A stretch of DNA of 64,000 nt from Burkholderia sp. 9120 (GCF_000745015.1 NZ_JQNA01000002.1:6200001-6264000); one strand, 5' to 3'. Counted from the stretch's first letter, positions 26,522-36,730 are shown. Numbers and translations: made by a program. Notes: generated by a model not told the origin, from the letters alone.

Positions 26522-27862
26522 CTACCGAGCCCCCGCCGCCCGCAACCTGTCCCGCTGCTTTCCAATCCCCTTCAGAATCGATTCCGCCAGTCCGCCCGGA
26601 AAGTCCGGGGGCACTTGCGCGTTCACCGCACTGATCGCCCCATCAGTCGCATCAACCACTTCCTCGATGATCTCCTGCGCAGCCACTCTCCCCAACCCAA
26701 CTTGCCGAGCCTGCTCAATCCAATGCCGATGTTGAATCCGGTCGATCAGATAGTGATTTGTGCTGCCACGAACCGCCATTGCCATCTTGGCCTTCTGACG
26801 GGCAATCTGATTCCTTCCCGAACCGATGATCGGATGCGCGGAAAGGACATCGTAAAGCGGCGTGGACCGATACCGCCCTCCCGGCAAATGAAAAATGCTG
26901 AAGTTCTTCGCGTGCCCGTCGGTCGCCGCGAGTAGCCAGAACACCAGTTGAGTCTTGAAGAATTGCAGCCGATCCTGATCCGCATTCTCTGAACCGAGCA
27001 ATACGTCCATGATCTCGGCGATGCCAGGGCCGCCATCGGCCTGATACTTCAGATGCGACGGTCGCCCGGTAGCCTGGCACATGTCCTCCTGCGGAAGACG
27101 AACGATCCAGCGAGCGTCGCTCGACAGTCTTCGATCAAAGCGTTCGACGACGAGTGCTTTCTGATCCTCGAATGTCGCCACCTCGCAATTCGCCACAGGC
27201 AGTCCATAAGCCGCGACGATTCTGGCGCACAACCACTCGTTCTCAATCGATGTGCGCATGTCCGCTTGCATATTCCCAACCAGCCCGAGCGGGAGCTTGA
27301 AGATATGCGTGGTCGGCGTGCTACCTGTCGGATAGATCCATTCCCCGTCACGGCGAAGCAATGCGGTTTTCTCCTGTGCGCCTGCAATCGATAAGCGCAG
27401 ATCCGCACCATCATCGTATTGGCCGAGTGGGGCCGCAGCGGTTGCATTGCGCAAAAGCTGTGCGATCTCCGGTTCGGAGAGCGGCGCGCCGGAAATGTTG
27501 TAGAGATCGGTGGGTCTTTCGTCCGCGGGCAGTAACTGGATTGCGCCGACGCAATCGCGGCCAAGCGCGACCAGCAGATCGAACGCATTCGTGCTGCCTG
27601 TACGGTGTCGCTGAGCTAGCCGCCGCCGAATGGCGTCGCTATCGGGGAGCAGATTGTCGAAGAAGGCGCTCACCAGGTTGCCCCGATAAGGCTGATTGCC
27701 GGGCGTGAATGGCATCGACAAAGACAGCGGTCGCCCTTGTTCATCGCTGATCCACGTGTCGAAATAACTCAAACGCTCCCCGTCACGCGCTTTTTCCCAA
27801 TAGCCGACGGGGATACCGTTCATCCAGATGTCGAGTCGTTGCGTCTGAGCGCGCCGCGCCAT
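26522..27862 (-). CDS. hipA: HipA-type serine/threonine kinase toxin
   Basis: A 446-residue HipA. The N-terminal domain (1-130) has GERLSYFDTWISDEQGRPLSLSMP, NQPYRGNLVSAFFDNLLPD. The kinase core has LRLSIAGAQEKTALL (Gly-rich loop carrying the inhibitory autophosphorylation Ser in known HipA), ATP/Mg residues in ATDGHAKNFSIF and the later YDVLSAHP. HipA of E. coli phosphorylates glutamyl-tRNA synthetase, raising (p)ppGpp and persistence. All catalytic residues appear intact. It starts 3 bp after the hipB stop, so the two are co-transcribed. Confidence 0.93.
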   Translation of the reverse strand: MARRAQTQRLDIWMNGIPVGYWEKARDGERLSYFDTWISDEQGRPLSLSMPFTPGNQPYRGNLVSAFFDNLLPDSDAIRRRLAQRHRTGSTNAFDLLVALGRDCVGAIQLLPADERPTDLYNISGAPLSEPEIAQLLRNATAAAPLGQYDDGADLRLSIAGAQEKTALLRRDGEWIYPTGSTPTTHIFKLPLGLVGNMQADMRTSIENEWLCARIVAAYGLPVANCEVATFEDQKALVVERFDRRLSSDARWIVRLPQEDMCQATGRPSHLKYQADGGPGIAEIMDVLLGSENADQDRLQFFKTQLVFWLLAATDGHAKNFSIFHLPGGRYRSTPLYDVLSAHPIIGSGRNQIARQKAKMAMAVRGSTNHYLIDRIQHRHWIEQARQVGLGRVAAQEIIEEVVDATDGAISAVNAQVPPDFPGGLAESILKGIGKQRDRLRAAGAR

Positions 27863-27864
27863 GA

Positions 27865-28194
27865 TTACCAGTTTTCCTTTTTCTTTTTGGCCGTGACTGG
27901 CCGTACCTTCTTGACCGCAGGGGCGGACCGTTGACGTTTCGGTGTGGCAACCGACGCAGATTCGCCGCTCGCTGCGGCTAACGTTTGACTCAGCCGCAGA
28001 TCGACATTGAGCAGACGCATGACCTTAAAAATGCGTTCAACGCTGGCCGCGGCAGGATTGGCCTCCAGTTGCGCGTAGCTTTGCTGGGTGATGCCTAATA
28101 GGTCCGCGACCGCCGCTTGAGTGAGTCCCGCGGACTTGCGAAAGCCCTGCAAGATGGGCCGGAGCTGAGCTAGCGTTTTGATAGCGTAATCCAT
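27865..28194 (-). CDS. hipB: HipB-type antitoxin, XRE/Cro HTH
   Basis: A 109-residue protein with an N-terminal HTH (SAGLTQAAVADLLGITQQSYAQLEANPAAASVERIFKVMRLLNVDL). It ends with a basic, probably disordered Lys/Pro-rich tail of about 40 residues (TPKRQRSAPAVKKVRPVTAKKKKENW region). HipB neutralises HipA and represses its own operon. The tail is longer than that of E. coli HipB. The gene directly precedes hipA and lies behind four operator-like dyads. Confidence 0.93.
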   Translation of the reverse strand: MDYAIKTLAQLRPILQGFRKSAGLTQAAVADLLGITQQSYAQLEANPAAASVERIFKVMRLLNVDLRLSQTLAAASGESASVATPKRQRSAPAVKKVRPVTAKKKKENW

Positions 28195-28214
28195 GGGATT
28201 ATCTTCGATCTCAT

Positions 28215-28311
28215 ACAGGCTTTAAACTGTATCACACAAATACAGCTTTAAAGCTGTTATTAATATAAACAGTCTATAGGCTGTATTTTTATTTAACAGC
28301 CCATAGACTGT
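28215..28311 (-). promoter_or_regulatory. hipBA operator array: four ACAG-N8-CTGT dyads at 27-bp pitch
   Basis: Four 16-bp dyads start at 28215, 28242, 28269 and 28296: ACAGGCTTTAAACTGT, ACAGCTTTAAAGCTGT, ACAGTCTATAGGCTGT and ACAGCCCATAGACTGT. Consecutive starts are exactly 27 bp apart. The surrounding DNA is markedly A/T-rich compared with the window. The array sits just upstream of hipB, as HipB operators do in E. coli, though the sequence differs from the E. coli TATCC-N8-GGATA site. Confidence 0.85.
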
Positions 28312-28420
28312 TAAATGCAAGGCGCCAGCAGGGCTGCTCGCCCGCGCCGCTCCCAGCAGCCTCAAAGACTCTGCGGTATAAATACCCCTCCGCGCCCCCG
28401 CAAAACCTCCAGCCCAACCC

Positions 28421-29032
28421 ATGTCCCACTACTTCTACAACCCTGCCACCGGCCACGGCCTCCCGCACGACCCGTTCAAAGCCATCGTCGCGCCGCGCCT
28501 GATCGGCTGGATCGCTTCACGCGACACAGAAGGCACCCTGAACCTCGCCCCGTACAGCTTCTTCGGCGCGTTCGCCACCTTCCCGCCGATCATCGGTTTC
28601 TGCAGCGAAGGCCGCAAAGACAGCATCGCCAACATCGAAGCCACCGGCGAATTCGTCTGGAACCTCGCGAGCAAACCGCTCGCCGAACAGATGAACCGCT
28701 CATCCGCTCCGGTCGCGCCGCATATCGACGAGTTCGAACTCGCTGGGCTCACTGCCGCGCCGGGCCGCAATGTGAGCGTGCCGCACGTCGCCGAATCGCC
28801 GGCCGCGCTCGAATGCAAGTTGCTGCAAGTGGTGCGTCTGCATACGCTCGACGGCACGCCGATGGACAACTATCTGTCGCTCGGCCAGGTGGTCGGTGTC
28901 CACATCAACGAGGCTTATCTGAAAGACGGTCTGTTCGACACGCACGCCGCGCAGCCGATCATGCGCGCGGGCTATCGCGCGGACTACGCGGAAATCGGCG
29001 ACATGTTCCAGATGTTCCGCCCGACCGCATAA
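28421..29032 (+). CDS. Flavin reductase-like FMN-binding protein
   Basis: A 203-residue split-beta-barrel flavoprotein. It shows PRLIGWIASRDTEGTLNLAPYSFFGAFATFPPIIGFC, the FMN-contact block of this family, then GRKDSIANIEATGEFVWNLAS and ESPAALECKLLQVV. Members reduce or bind FMN and often serve two-component monooxygenases. No partner oxygenase is adjacent. It is transcribed away from hipBA. Confidence 0.88.
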   Translation: MSHYFYNPATGHGLPHDPFKAIVAPRLIGWIASRDTEGTLNLAPYSFFGAFATFPPIIGFCSEGRKDSIANIEATGEFVWNLASKPLAEQMNRSSAPVAPHIDEFELAGLTAAPGRNVSVPHVAESPAALECKLLQVVRLHTLDGTPMDNYLSLGQVVGVHINEAYLKDGLFDTHAAQPIMRAGYRADYAEIGDMFQMFRPTA

Positions 29033-29222
29033 AACCGCCAAAGCGTTTTCACGCAGACCGCGCCGCGCAGCACATCGAAAGTCAAAAGCAAAAAGCGCGG
29101 CGCTCACCCCATCGCCTCAACCCAACGCAAACCCATCCGCGCAAACTGGCCCGCTTGATGCTTGCAACCGACGCTCCAACGCGTCGTTTTCAACTGCCGG
29201 CTCACTCTCCAGGAGCGCGATC

Positions 29223-29657
29223 ATGTCCACCGAATTCGCCACGCAGTTCAGCCACATCCGTCCGCAAGACACGTCCTACGAGGATCAGGGTCTTCGCGAC
29301 TTTTTTCTCTACCGAGATTTAGGCATTGCACAGGCGACCGGCGGCAAGGTCCTCGCGCAACTCGTCAAGGCGAATCACGCACCAGAGCAAGGCACCGGCT
29401 GGCACCGTCATGAGGCCGATTTCCACATTGTGATCATGCTGAAGGGCTGGGCGCGCTTCATGTACGGTGACAAGGAGACGCTCGTCGCCGCCGGCGATTG
29501 CGTGCATCAGGCGCCGGGGATCGTCCACTATCTGTTCGATTACTCGGAGGATATGGAGTACATCGAGATCGTGTCGCCGGCGGATTTCAAATCGATCGAC
29601 GCCGACGGTCCGTGCGAGGTGCCGGCCGTCAAGCCATGGAAGAGCGTCGCGGCTTAA
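29223..29657 (+). CDS. Cupin-domain protein
   Basis: A 144-residue single-cupin protein. Motif 1 is GTGWHRHEADFHIVIMLKGWARFMYG, with His-x-His...His metal ligands; motif 2 is AGDCVHQAPGIVHYLFDYSEDMEYIEI. AGGAGCGATC precedes the ATG. Small cupins of this kind may be metal-dependent dioxygenases, isomerases or sensors. Function cannot be narrowed from context. Confidence 0.86.
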   Translation: MSTEFATQFSHIRPQDTSYEDQGLRDFFLYRDLGIAQATGGKVLAQLVKANHAPEQGTGWHRHEADFHIVIMLKGWARFMYGDKETLVAAGDCVHQAPGIVHYLFDYSEDMEYIEIVSPADFKSIDADGPCEVPAVKPWKSVAA

Positions 29658-29679
29658 GCCGCGACGTTTTAGCTTTAAG

Positions 29680-31065
29680 TTAAGCCGAGCCGCCGCCGCC
29701 CACGCGGCCGGCCGCCACCGACACATCCACCACCGCCGCCGCAACCGGCGCCGCCGCCGTCACCTCGGCCGCTGTGGCCGCCGGCACTGACACCGGCTGA
29801 ATCGTTCGCGCCTTCGAACTCACCAGCACCGCGCGCGGCTCGTTGTCGTAAATCACGGCCCGCACGCGCGGATAAATCTGCCGCTCCCAGCGATGCCCGT
29901 TGAACACGCCGTAATGCCCCACGCCGGTCTGCACATGATGCGTCTTCAGATAAGGCCGTAACTTGTCGCACATATCCTGCGCGGCGAGCGTTTGCCCGAC
30001 CGCGCAGATATCGTCCTTTTCCCCCTCAACGGTCAGCAACGCGGTGCGACGAATCTTCGACGGCTCCACGAGACGTCCCGCCACCTCGAGCTCATGCAAC
30101 GGCAACGCATGCCGCTGAAAAACCGTATCGACGGTCTCCAGATAGAAATCGGCGGTGAGGTCCATCGTCGCGAAATACTCTTCGTAGAAGGTGTGAATCG
30201 TGTCGGCCTTCGTTGGATCGCCTTTCGCGCGCTCGTAATACATCGTCTCGAACGAGTCGAGATGACGGCCGAGGTTCATCGACATGAACGCGGTCAACTG
30301 CATGAAGCCCGGATACACGCGCCGCTGCGCGCCCGCGAAACCGAACGGCACCGCGCTGATCAGGTTCTTCTCGAACCATTCGAGCGGTTTGCTTTTGGCC
30401 AGCTCGTTGACGCGCGTCGGGTTGATGCGCGTATCGAGCGGACCGGCCATCAGCGTCATGCTGGCCGGCTGCGCGGGATGATCGTCGGCGGCCATCAGCG
30501 CGACCGCCGACAGCGCGGCAACGGTCGGCTGGCACACCGCCAGCAGATGCGCGCCGGGGCCGATCGTCTCCGTAAAGTCGATCACGTGCTGCACGTATTC
30601 GTCGAAGCCGAAGCGGCCTTCGCTCAGCGGCACATCGCGCGGGTTGTGCCAGTCGGTGATATAGACGTCGTGTTCTGCCAGCATGGTGCGCACGGTGCCG
30701 CGCAACAGCGTCGCGAAGTGGCCCGACATCGGCGCGATCACCAGCACGCGCGGTTGCGGCGTCGAGAGCGTGGTGTCCTTGCGGAAATGCAGCAGCGAAC
30801 AGAACGGCGTGTGCGCGGCAACCTCTTCGACGATCGCCACCGGTTTGCCTTCCGTCACCACACTGTCAATGCCGAACGGCGGCCGCACGGGAGTCAGCCC
30901 GGCTAGCGTCACCAACTCGCAGGCCGCTCGCATCGAACGTCCGTGCGGCGTTTCACCGAACGCGGGCCATGCGTCGAGCGAATGACTCATCAGGGCCGCG
31001 CTATGCCGCATCGGCAGCATCATGTCGGCGAAGGCCTGGTATGTGGGATATGCGAACAGGTTCAT
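29680..31065 (-). CDS. phaZ: Intracellular polyhydroxyalkanoate depolymerase
   Basis: A 461-residue PhaZ of the Ralstonia/Burkholderia intracellular class. The nucleophile is Cys178 in LLAVCQPTVAAL (replacing the Ser of a lipase box, as in R. eutropha PhaZ1), with the probable Asp in TVEGEKDDI and His in GVGHYGVFNG. It mobilises stored poly-3-hydroxybutyrate granules. ATG 31065 giving MNLFAYPTYQAFADMMLP is the family start and has GAAGG upstream. The last ~55 residues are an Ala/Val/Gly-rich tail not typical of the family. Confidence 0.93.
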   Translation of the reverse strand: MNLFAYPTYQAFADMMLPMRHSAALMSHSLDAWPAFGETPHGRSMRAACELVTLAGLTPVRPPFGIDSVVTEGKPVAIVEEVAAHTPFCSLLHFRKDTTLSTPQPRVLVIAPMSGHFATLLRGTVRTMLAEHDVYITDWHNPRDVPLSEGRFGFDEYVQHVIDFTETIGPGAHLLAVCQPTVAALSAVALMAADDHPAQPASMTLMAGPLDTRINPTRVNELAKSKPLEWFEKNLISAVPFGFAGAQRRVYPGFMQLTAFMSMNLGRHLDSFETMYYERAKGDPTKADTIHTFYEEYFATMDLTADFYLETVDTVFQRHALPLHELEVAGRLVEPSKIRRTALLTVEGEKDDICAVGQTLAAQDMCDKLRPYLKTHHVQTGVGHYGVFNGHRWERQIYPRVRAVIYDNEPRAVLVSSKARTIQPVSVPAATAAEVTAAAPVAAAVVDVSVAAGRVGGGGSA

Positions 31066-31159
31066 AACCTTCGCACGAGTGCTGAAGAGGATGGAACCCA
31101 CATAGAGGCAAGTCATGTGCCAATCATGCAAGCGCACACGTGCAACCGCCGCTGCACAT

Positions 31160-31174
31160 TGGCATAGCATTTGC
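31160..31174 (+). promoter_or_regulatory. Sigma-54-type promoter upstream of GST gene
   Basis: TGGCATAGCATTTGC matches the sigma-54 consensus TGGCAC-N5-TTGC with the GG and GC dinucleotides exactly 10 nt apart (31161-62 and 31173-74). It lies about 110 bp upstream of the GST ATG. No enhancer-binding protein gene is adjacent. Confidence 0.55.
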
Positions 31175-31284
31175 GCTGTTCAGGGCAACGGGCCGAAATT
31201 GCCGCGCTTTGGTGCGCGCGCGCACGGCAACGTGCATACAGCGCGTCAAGCGCCAGCCGAACGCGTCATCTGGAGGAGAATCGT

Positions 31285-31938
31285 ATGGCGAATACCACGC
31301 TCACCATCAGCAGCAAGAACTATTCGTCGTGGTCGTTGCGCGGCTGGCTGCTGACGCGCTTCAGCGGTCTGCCGTTCGACGAGATCGTGATGCCGATCGA
31401 CGACCCCGCGGCGCGCGCCGAATTGCTGCTGCTGTCGCCGTCGATTCTGGTGCCGTGCCTCGTTCACGACGGCATCAAGGTGTGGGACACACTGGCTATC
31501 GCGGAGTATCTGAACGAGTTGAAACCGGAAGCGGCGTTGTTGCCGAAAGACATTCGCGCGCGTGCACATTGCCGTTCGATTTGCGGCGAGATGCATTCGG
31601 GTTTCGGTTCGCTGCGCTCGGCGCTGCCGATGAACCTGAAAGCGCATTTTCCGGGCTTCAAGGTGTGGGCGCGCGCGCAGTCGGATATCGACCGGATCGT
31701 GACGATCTGGAGCGACTGCCTGAAGCAGTATGGCGGCCCGTTTCTGTTCGGCGAGCGCAGCGCGGCGGACGCGATGTACGCGCCCGTCGTGACGCGCTTC
31801 GTGACCTACGACGTCAAGCTCGATCCGGAGATCGTCGACTACGGGCAGCGGATCATGGCGCTGCCCGAGATGCAGGCGTGGATTGCCGACGCGCAGCAGG
31901 AAGTGGAAGAGATCGACGAACTGGACGTCGAGTTTTAA
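31285..31938 (+). CDS. Glutathione S-transferase family protein
   Basis: A 217-residue GST. The thioredoxin-fold N-terminus has SSKNYSSWSLRGWLL (catalytic/GSH-contact Ser/Tyr region), cis-Pro in ILVPCLVHDG and the GSH-binding DTLAIAEYL. The helical C-terminal domain includes FLFGERSAADAMYAPVVTRF. GGAGGAG lies nine bases upstream of the ATG. A sigma-54-like promoter precedes it. It is divergent from phaZ; function in detoxification is generic. Confidence 0.9.
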   Translation: MANTTLTISSKNYSSWSLRGWLLTRFSGLPFDEIVMPIDDPAARAELLLLSPSILVPCLVHDGIKVWDTLAIAEYLNELKPEAALLPKDIRARAHCRSICGEMHSGFGSLRSALPMNLKAHFPGFKVWARAQSDIDRIVTIWSDCLKQYGGPFLFGERSAADAMYAPVVTRFVTYDVKLDPEIVDYGQRIMALPEMQAWIADAQQEVEEIDELDVEF

Positions 31939-31951
31939 CGACCGCTAGTGC

Positions 31952-33925
31952 TCAATCGCGTCCGCTTTCCAGCTTGAACACACTCACCACCTGCGCAAGC
32001 CGCGCGGCCTGATCGCGCAATTCGGCCGCCGCGAGTTCCGCTTCGCCGACGATCGTCGCATTCTGCTGGGTCGCCTCGCCGATCTGCGTCACGGCGAGAT
32101 TGACCTGCTCGATGCCACCCGATTGCTCGCGCGACGCGACGCTGATTTCGCCCATGATCGCGCGCACCTGGCCGACTTGTTGGACGATGCCCTGCATCGT
32201 CGAGCTGGCTTCCTCGGCGATCTTGAACCCGCCGCGCACGGTCGCCGATGAAGTCGCAATCAAACTCTCGATCTCCTTCACCGAGGCCGCGCTGCGTTGC
32301 GCCAGCGCGCGCACTTCCGACGCCACCACCGCGAAGCCCTTGCCGTGTTCGCCCGCCCGCGCGGCTTCCACGGCGGCGTTCAACGCGAGGATATTGGTCT
32401 GGAACGCGATGCCTTCGATCACCGTGGTGATTTCGGCGATTTTCTGCGACGAGCGGCTGATCTCGCCCATAGTCGACACCACGCGTTCCACGGCGCGGCC
32501 GCCTTCGAGCGCCGCCTCGGCCGCGCGCGTAACGAGCGTGTTGGCTTGCGCCGCGTGGTCGGCGTTCTGCTGCACGGTCGACGTGATCTGCTCCATGCTG
32601 GCCGCCGTTTCTTCGAGGCTGCTCGCCTGGGTGGCGATCCGCGCGGCGATATTGCCGCTGCCGGTGGCGATCTTTTCCGTGCCCTGCGACATACCTGCCG
32701 ACGCGTTGCGTACTTGCGAAACGATGCGCGCGAGCCCTTCGCCGATGCCGTCGATCGATTGCATCAGACGGCCGATTTCGTCGGCGCGGGCGTTGCCGCC
32801 CTGGGCTACGCGCACACTCAGATCGCCTGAGGCGAAGCGTTCGGACGCTTTGGCCGCTTCGGCGAGCGGACGGCTCACCATGCGCCGCACCGCGATCAGG
32901 AAGACCACCGCGAACGCGCCGACCAGCACGAAGCCGAGCGCCAGGAACGTGTTGCGGGTCGCGGTGACGTCGGCCATCACTTCGTCACGCGGCGCGACGC
33001 CGCCGACCAGCCATTGCCATTCCGGCACCGTGACGAACGAGACGAACTTGTCGCGTGCGTCGCGCTCGCCGAGCGTGGCGTCGGCCGAACGGTACTCGAG
33101 CTGGCCTTCCTTCATGTCGAGCATCTGCTGATACGGCGCGTTCGCGTTGTCCGCGCTCTGGCCGGCCGCGGCCGGATGCACGATCAGTTTGCCGCGATCC
33201 GCGCCCTTCGACGCGTTCAGCACGAAGTAGTAACCGCTGTCGCCGATCTTCAGGTTGCGGATATCGTCTTCGACCGACTGGATCTGTTTGTCCACGTTCA
33301 CGCCCACGAACAACGCGCCGATCACGCGGCCGGTTGCGTCGGTGATCGGCCGGTATTGCGTGATCAAACGTTTGCCGAACAGCGCGGCGAGTCCCGTATA
33401 GGACTTGTTCGCCAGGATCAGCGCATACGCCGGCGCTTTGCGGTCGAGCAACGTGCCGATGGCGCGCGAACCGTCCTGTTTCTTCAGCGACGTCGTCACG
33501 CGTACGAAGTCGTCGCCGCTGCGTGCGAACACGGTGGCCACGGCGCCGCTGCGTTCGAGAAACTGGTCGGGGATCGTGAAGTCCATGTTGAGGACCTTGT
33601 CGCCGGCCTTGATGGTCGGGGTCGCGACGCCGCCAATGTCGATTTTCTGGGTGTCGTCGAGCGTATAGCCGGGTGGCAGGAAGCTCGCGAACAGCGACAT
33701 CGAGCGGTCGACTTCGGCCGACAGCGCCTTGTCGAACAGCGTGATCATCGCGGCGATCGAGCGGTCCCGATCGGCGATACGGTCGAGCACCTGATCGCTG
33801 ACCTGTTTGCCGGCCGTGCGGGTGAGCGCCCAGGTGAAGGCGGCGAATATCAGCGCCACCAGTACGCACGAGAGAACGGCAAGCCGGGCGCCGACGCTGG
33901 CGCGGCGCAAAGAGAGGAATTCCAT
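31952..33925 (-). CDS. Methyl-accepting chemotaxis protein with Cache-type sensor domain
   Basis: A 657-residue chemoreceptor. TM1 is at about residues 12-32. A large periplasmic domain of about 270 residues (33-310) resembles single/dual Cache sensors ([57 protein letters not shown]). TM2 is near 315-338, followed by HAMP and a signalling domain with [38 protein letters not shown] hairpin. It is transcribed from a sigma-28-like promoter related to that of the other receptor. Likely ligands are small organic acids, as for many Cache receptors, but this is not shown. Confidence 0.95.
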   Translation of the reverse strand: MEFLSLRRASVGARLAVLSCVLVALIFAAFTWALTRTAGKQVSDQVLDRIADRDRSIAAMITLFDKALSAEVDRSMSLFASFLPPGYTLDDTQKIDIGGVATPTIKAGDKVLNMDFTIPDQFLERSGAVATVFARSGDDFVRVTTSLKKQDGSRAIGTLLDRKAPAYALILANKSYTGLAALFGKRLITQYRPITDATGRVIGALFVGVNVDKQIQSVEDDIRNLKIGDSGYYFVLNASKGADRGKLIVHPAAAGQSADNANAPYQQMLDMKEGQLEYRSADATLGERDARDKFVSFVTVPEWQWLVGGVAPRDEVMADVTATRNTFLALGFVLVGAFAVVFLIAVRRMVSRPLAEAAKASERFASGDLSVRVAQGGNARADEIGRLMQSIDGIGEGLARIVSQVRNASAGMSQGTEKIATGSGNIAARIATQASSLEETAASMEQITSTVQQNADHAAQANTLVTRAAEAALEGGRAVERVVSTMGEISRSSQKIAEITTVIEGIAFQTNILALNAAVEAARAGEHGKGFAVVASEVRALAQRSAASVKEIESLIATSSATVRGGFKIAEEASSTMQGIVQQVGQVRAIMGEISVASREQSGGIEQVNLAVTQIGEATQQNATIVGEAELAAAELRDQAARLAQVVSVFKLESGRD

Positions 33926-34000
33926 TGACGATTACGCAGTGAGGAGGACAAGCGAAAGCGCGGGCCCTGCCTAAGCGGGGTCCGCGCGTTGATGTCAGGG

Positions 34001-34028
34001 TTAACGGCAATGCCGTCCGCTTTCTTTA
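34001..34028 (-). promoter_or_regulatory. Sigma-28-type promoter of the second chemoreceptor gene
   Basis: On the minus strand TAAA (34028-34025), 16-nt spacer, GCCGTTAA (34008-34001). The spacer becomes the usual 15 if AAAG is read as the -35. The 17-nt TTGCCGTTAACCCTGAC (34010-33994) is identical to that upstream of the receptor at 17843. Confidence 0.72.
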
Positions 34029-34090
34029 GGGTTTTTGAAAGCTTTGCGTAATCGATGAGGTGTCCGAGGGACGACCGGCGCGTTTTGCGG

Positions 34091-36730
34091 TCAGCGTCCC
34101 GCAGATCCCGCAGATCCAGGTGCACCGCGCCAGGTGCGCAGCAACAGCGCGTTAGTAACAACGCTGACGCTCGAAAACGCCATCGCCGCGCCGGCCAGCA
34201 TCGGGTTCAGCAAGCCGAACGCGGCCAGCGGAACCCCGATCAGGTTGTAGACGAACGCCCAGAACAGGTTCTGCTGGATCTTGCGCCAGGTCTTGCGCGA
34301 AATGTCGATCGCGTCGGCCACCAGCGCCGGATCGCCGCGCATCAGCGTGATGCCGGCCGCGTGCATGGCGACGTCGGTGCCGGTCGCCATGGCGATGCCG
34401 ATGTCGGCGGCGGCCAGCGCGGGGGCGTCGTTGATGCCGTCGCCCGCCATCGCCACGATGCCGGCACTGCGGATTTTCAGGTCGCGGATCACGCGGGCTT
34501 TGTCGTCGGGCAGGACTTCGGCGTGGAATTCGTCGATGCCCAGCGCTTTGGCGACACTGGCGGCACTGCCACGGTTGTCGCCCGTTACAAGCACGCTTTT
34601 GATGCCCATCCCGGCCAGCCGCTCGATGGCCGCGCGCGCCGTCGGTTTGACGGTGTCGCCGAAAGCGATCAGGGCGAGCGCCGCGGGCGCCTGCTCGTCG
34701 CGCTGCATCAGCCAGGAGACCGTGTTGCCGGCGGCTTCGAGTTCATGGGCGCGTTCCGTCAACGCCGGCGGTAACGCGATGCCGAGTTCGGTGAGCCAGC
34801 GCGTGCTGCCCAGCGCCAAGGTGCGGCCGTCGACATCCGCTTCGACGCCACGACCCGCCACGGCGCTCGCGGCGCTCGCCGTTATTGCCGTACTTGCTGT
34901 ACTTGCGTTGGGTCGGCTTGCCGACACCGCCTCATACGCCTTGATCACCGCCCGCGCCAGCGGGTGATCGCTATGCCGCTGCACCGCTGCGGCCAGCGCT
35001 AACGCTTCGTCATGGCCGATCTCGCCGATCGGCTCGAACGCCGTCACCGATGGTTGGCCTAGCGTCAGCGTGCCGGTTTTATCGAACGCGACGATCGTCA
35101 CGCGATGCGCGGTTTCCAGCGCTTCGGCGTCTTTGATCAGCACGCCGTGCCGCGCGGCGACGCCGGTGCCGGCCATGATGGCGGCCGGCGTAGCGAGCCC
35201 CAGCGCGCACGGGCAGGCGATCACCAGCACGGCGACCGCGTTCAGGATGGCGGTCTCGCCGCCCGCGCCCGCGATCAGCCAGCCCACCAGCGTGAGCGCG
35301 GCAATCGCCAGAATCGCCGGCACGAAGATTTCGCTGACCCGGTCCACCAGCCGCTGGATCGGCGCTTTTTCGGCCTGCGCGCTTTCCACCAAGCGGATGA
35401 TTCGCGCGAGCGTGGTTTCCGCGCCGATCGCGGTGGTGGTCACGGCAATCGCGCCTTCGCCGTTGATCGAGCCGGCGGTGACTTTGTCGGCGGCCTGTTT
35501 CGGTACCGGCAGGCTTTCGCCCGTAATCAGCGATTCGTCGATGTGCGTGCGGCCTTCGAGCACCGCGCCGTCCACCGGCACGCGTTCGCCGGGACGCACG
35601 ATCACGACCGTGCCGACCCGCACTTGCGCGAGCGGCACCTCGCGCTCGTCGGCGCCGACGCGAATGCGCGCGCGATCGGGGCGCAGGGCGTTGAGCGCGC
35701 GGATCGCGTCCGTGGTCTGGCGCTTGGCGCGTGCTTCGAGCCACTTGCCGAAGCGCACCAGCGTAATCACGACCGCCGACGCTTCGAAATACAGATGCAT
35801 CATGTCGCCCGGATGCGTTGCCAGTTCGTAGACGCTGATGCCATACGCGGCCGATGTGCCGAGCGCCACCAGCAAATCCATATTGCCCGCGCCGGCGCGC
35901 ACGGCGCGAAAGGCGGCGCGATAGAAGCGCGCGCCGAACACGAATTGCACGATCGACGCGAGCGCGAACTGCAGCCACGGCGACAGCATGGCTTGCACGC
36001 CGAACCATTCGGCGACCATTGGCACGACGAGCGGCAGGGTCAGCACGGCGGAAACGAGGACGGCGGCCAGTTCTCGGCGGCTTTGGTCGCGTTTGCGGTC
36101 GGCGGCGGTGGTGGAGGCGGCAGGGGCTGCGTGATGGCCGTGATCGCCGTAATCCAGACTGCCAGCCTGGCCTGCCTCGGCTGCAAAAGACGGCGCTTCC
36201 GGCGGCGCGATCAAGGTGGCCTCGTAGCCGGCTTTCTTGACGGCCGCGATCAGTGCCTCCGCGGCTGGGTCGGACTCAGCGCCGCTCAGGCCGACGGTGG
36301 CCGTTTCGGTGGCCAGATTCACCGACGCGCCCGTCACGCCCGCCACCTTCGCCAGTGCTTTCTCGACCCGCATTGCGCAGGAAGCGCAGGTCATGCCGCC
36401 GATCGCCAGTTCCGTGGCTTGCGGCGGCCGAGTGACCAACGCGGCGTCCGAGGGCGCGGCATCCTCGGACGGCACCAGCGTCGCTTCGTAGCCCGCTTTG
36501 CGCACGGCATTGGCGAGCGTGTCGGGTTCGACGCTGGCGTCGCTCTCGATACGCGCTTTTTCCGTGGCGAGATTCACGGACGCGCGCGTGACGCCCGGCA
36601 CTTTGGCCAGCGCCTTCTCGACACGCGTGGCGCATGACGCGCACGTCATCCCGCCAATGTCGAGTTCGGCGGTTCGGGCTGGAAAGACGGCGGTGTCCGT
36701 GGGGCGCTGCGGATTGGCGAGTTCGGTCAT
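34091..36730 (-). CDS. copA: Copper-translocating P1B-type ATPase
   Basis: About 879 residues. Two N-terminal heavy-metal-binding domains each carry GMTCASC (about residues 27-33 and 110-116). Eight membrane helices follow, with CPC in the sixth ([12 protein letters not shown]), the phosphorylation motif DKTGTLT, the HP motif (RHSDHPLA) and the hinge [16 protein letters not shown]. The C-terminal pair of helices has the [12 protein letters not shown] and [16 protein letters not shown] of Cu+ exporters. Exports cytosolic Cu(I)/Ag(I) to the periplasm. ATG 36730 is chosen over the upstream TTG. A MerR-type promoter precedes it, implying CueR control. Confidence 0.96.
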   Translation of the reverse strand: MTELANPQRPTDTAVFPARTAELDIGGMTCASCATRVEKALAKVPGVTRASVNLATEKARIESDASVEPDTLANAVRKAGYEATLVPSEDAAPSDAALVTRPPQATELAIGGMTCASCAMRVEKALAKVAGVTGASVNLATETATVGLSGAESDPAAEALIAAVKKAGYEATLIAPPEAPSFAAEAGQAGSLDYGDHGHHAAPAASTTAADRKRDQSRRELAAVLVSAVLTLPLVVPMVAEWFGVQAMLSPWLQFALASIVQFVFGARFYRAAFRAVRAGAGNMDLLVALGTSAAYGISVYELATHPGDMMHLYFEASAVVITLVRFGKWLEARAKRQTTDAIRALNALRPDRARIRVGADEREVPLAQVRVGTVVIVRPGERVPVDGAVLEGRTHIDESLITGESLPVPKQAADKVTAGSINGEGAIAVTTTAIGAETTLARIIRLVESAQAEKAPIQRLVDRVSEIFVPAILAIAALTLVGWLIAGAGGETAILNAVAVLVIACPCALGLATPAAIMAGTGVAARHGVLIKDAEALETAHRVTIVAFDKTGTLTLGQPSVTAFEPIGEIGHDEALALAAAVQRHSDHPLARAVIKAYEAVSASRPNASTASTAITASAASAVAGRGVEADVDGRTLALGSTRWLTELGIALPPALTERAHELEAAGNTVSWLMQRDEQAPAALALIAFGDTVKPTARAAIERLAGMGIKSVLVTGDNRGSAASVAKALGIDEFHAEVLPDDKARVIRDLKIRSAGIVAMAGDGINDAPALAAADIGIAMATGTDVAMHAAGITLMRGDPALVADAIDISRKTWRKIQQNLFWAFVYNLIGVPLAAFGLLNPMLAGAAMAFSSVSVVTNALLLRTWRGAPGSAGSAGR

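Noticed and set aside
28215..28311. Evenly spaced repeats that could suggest a mini CRISPR array
   Set aside because: Units are 16-bp dyads with 11-bp gaps, far too short for repeats and spacers, and no cas gene is nearby; operator sites of hipBA explain them.
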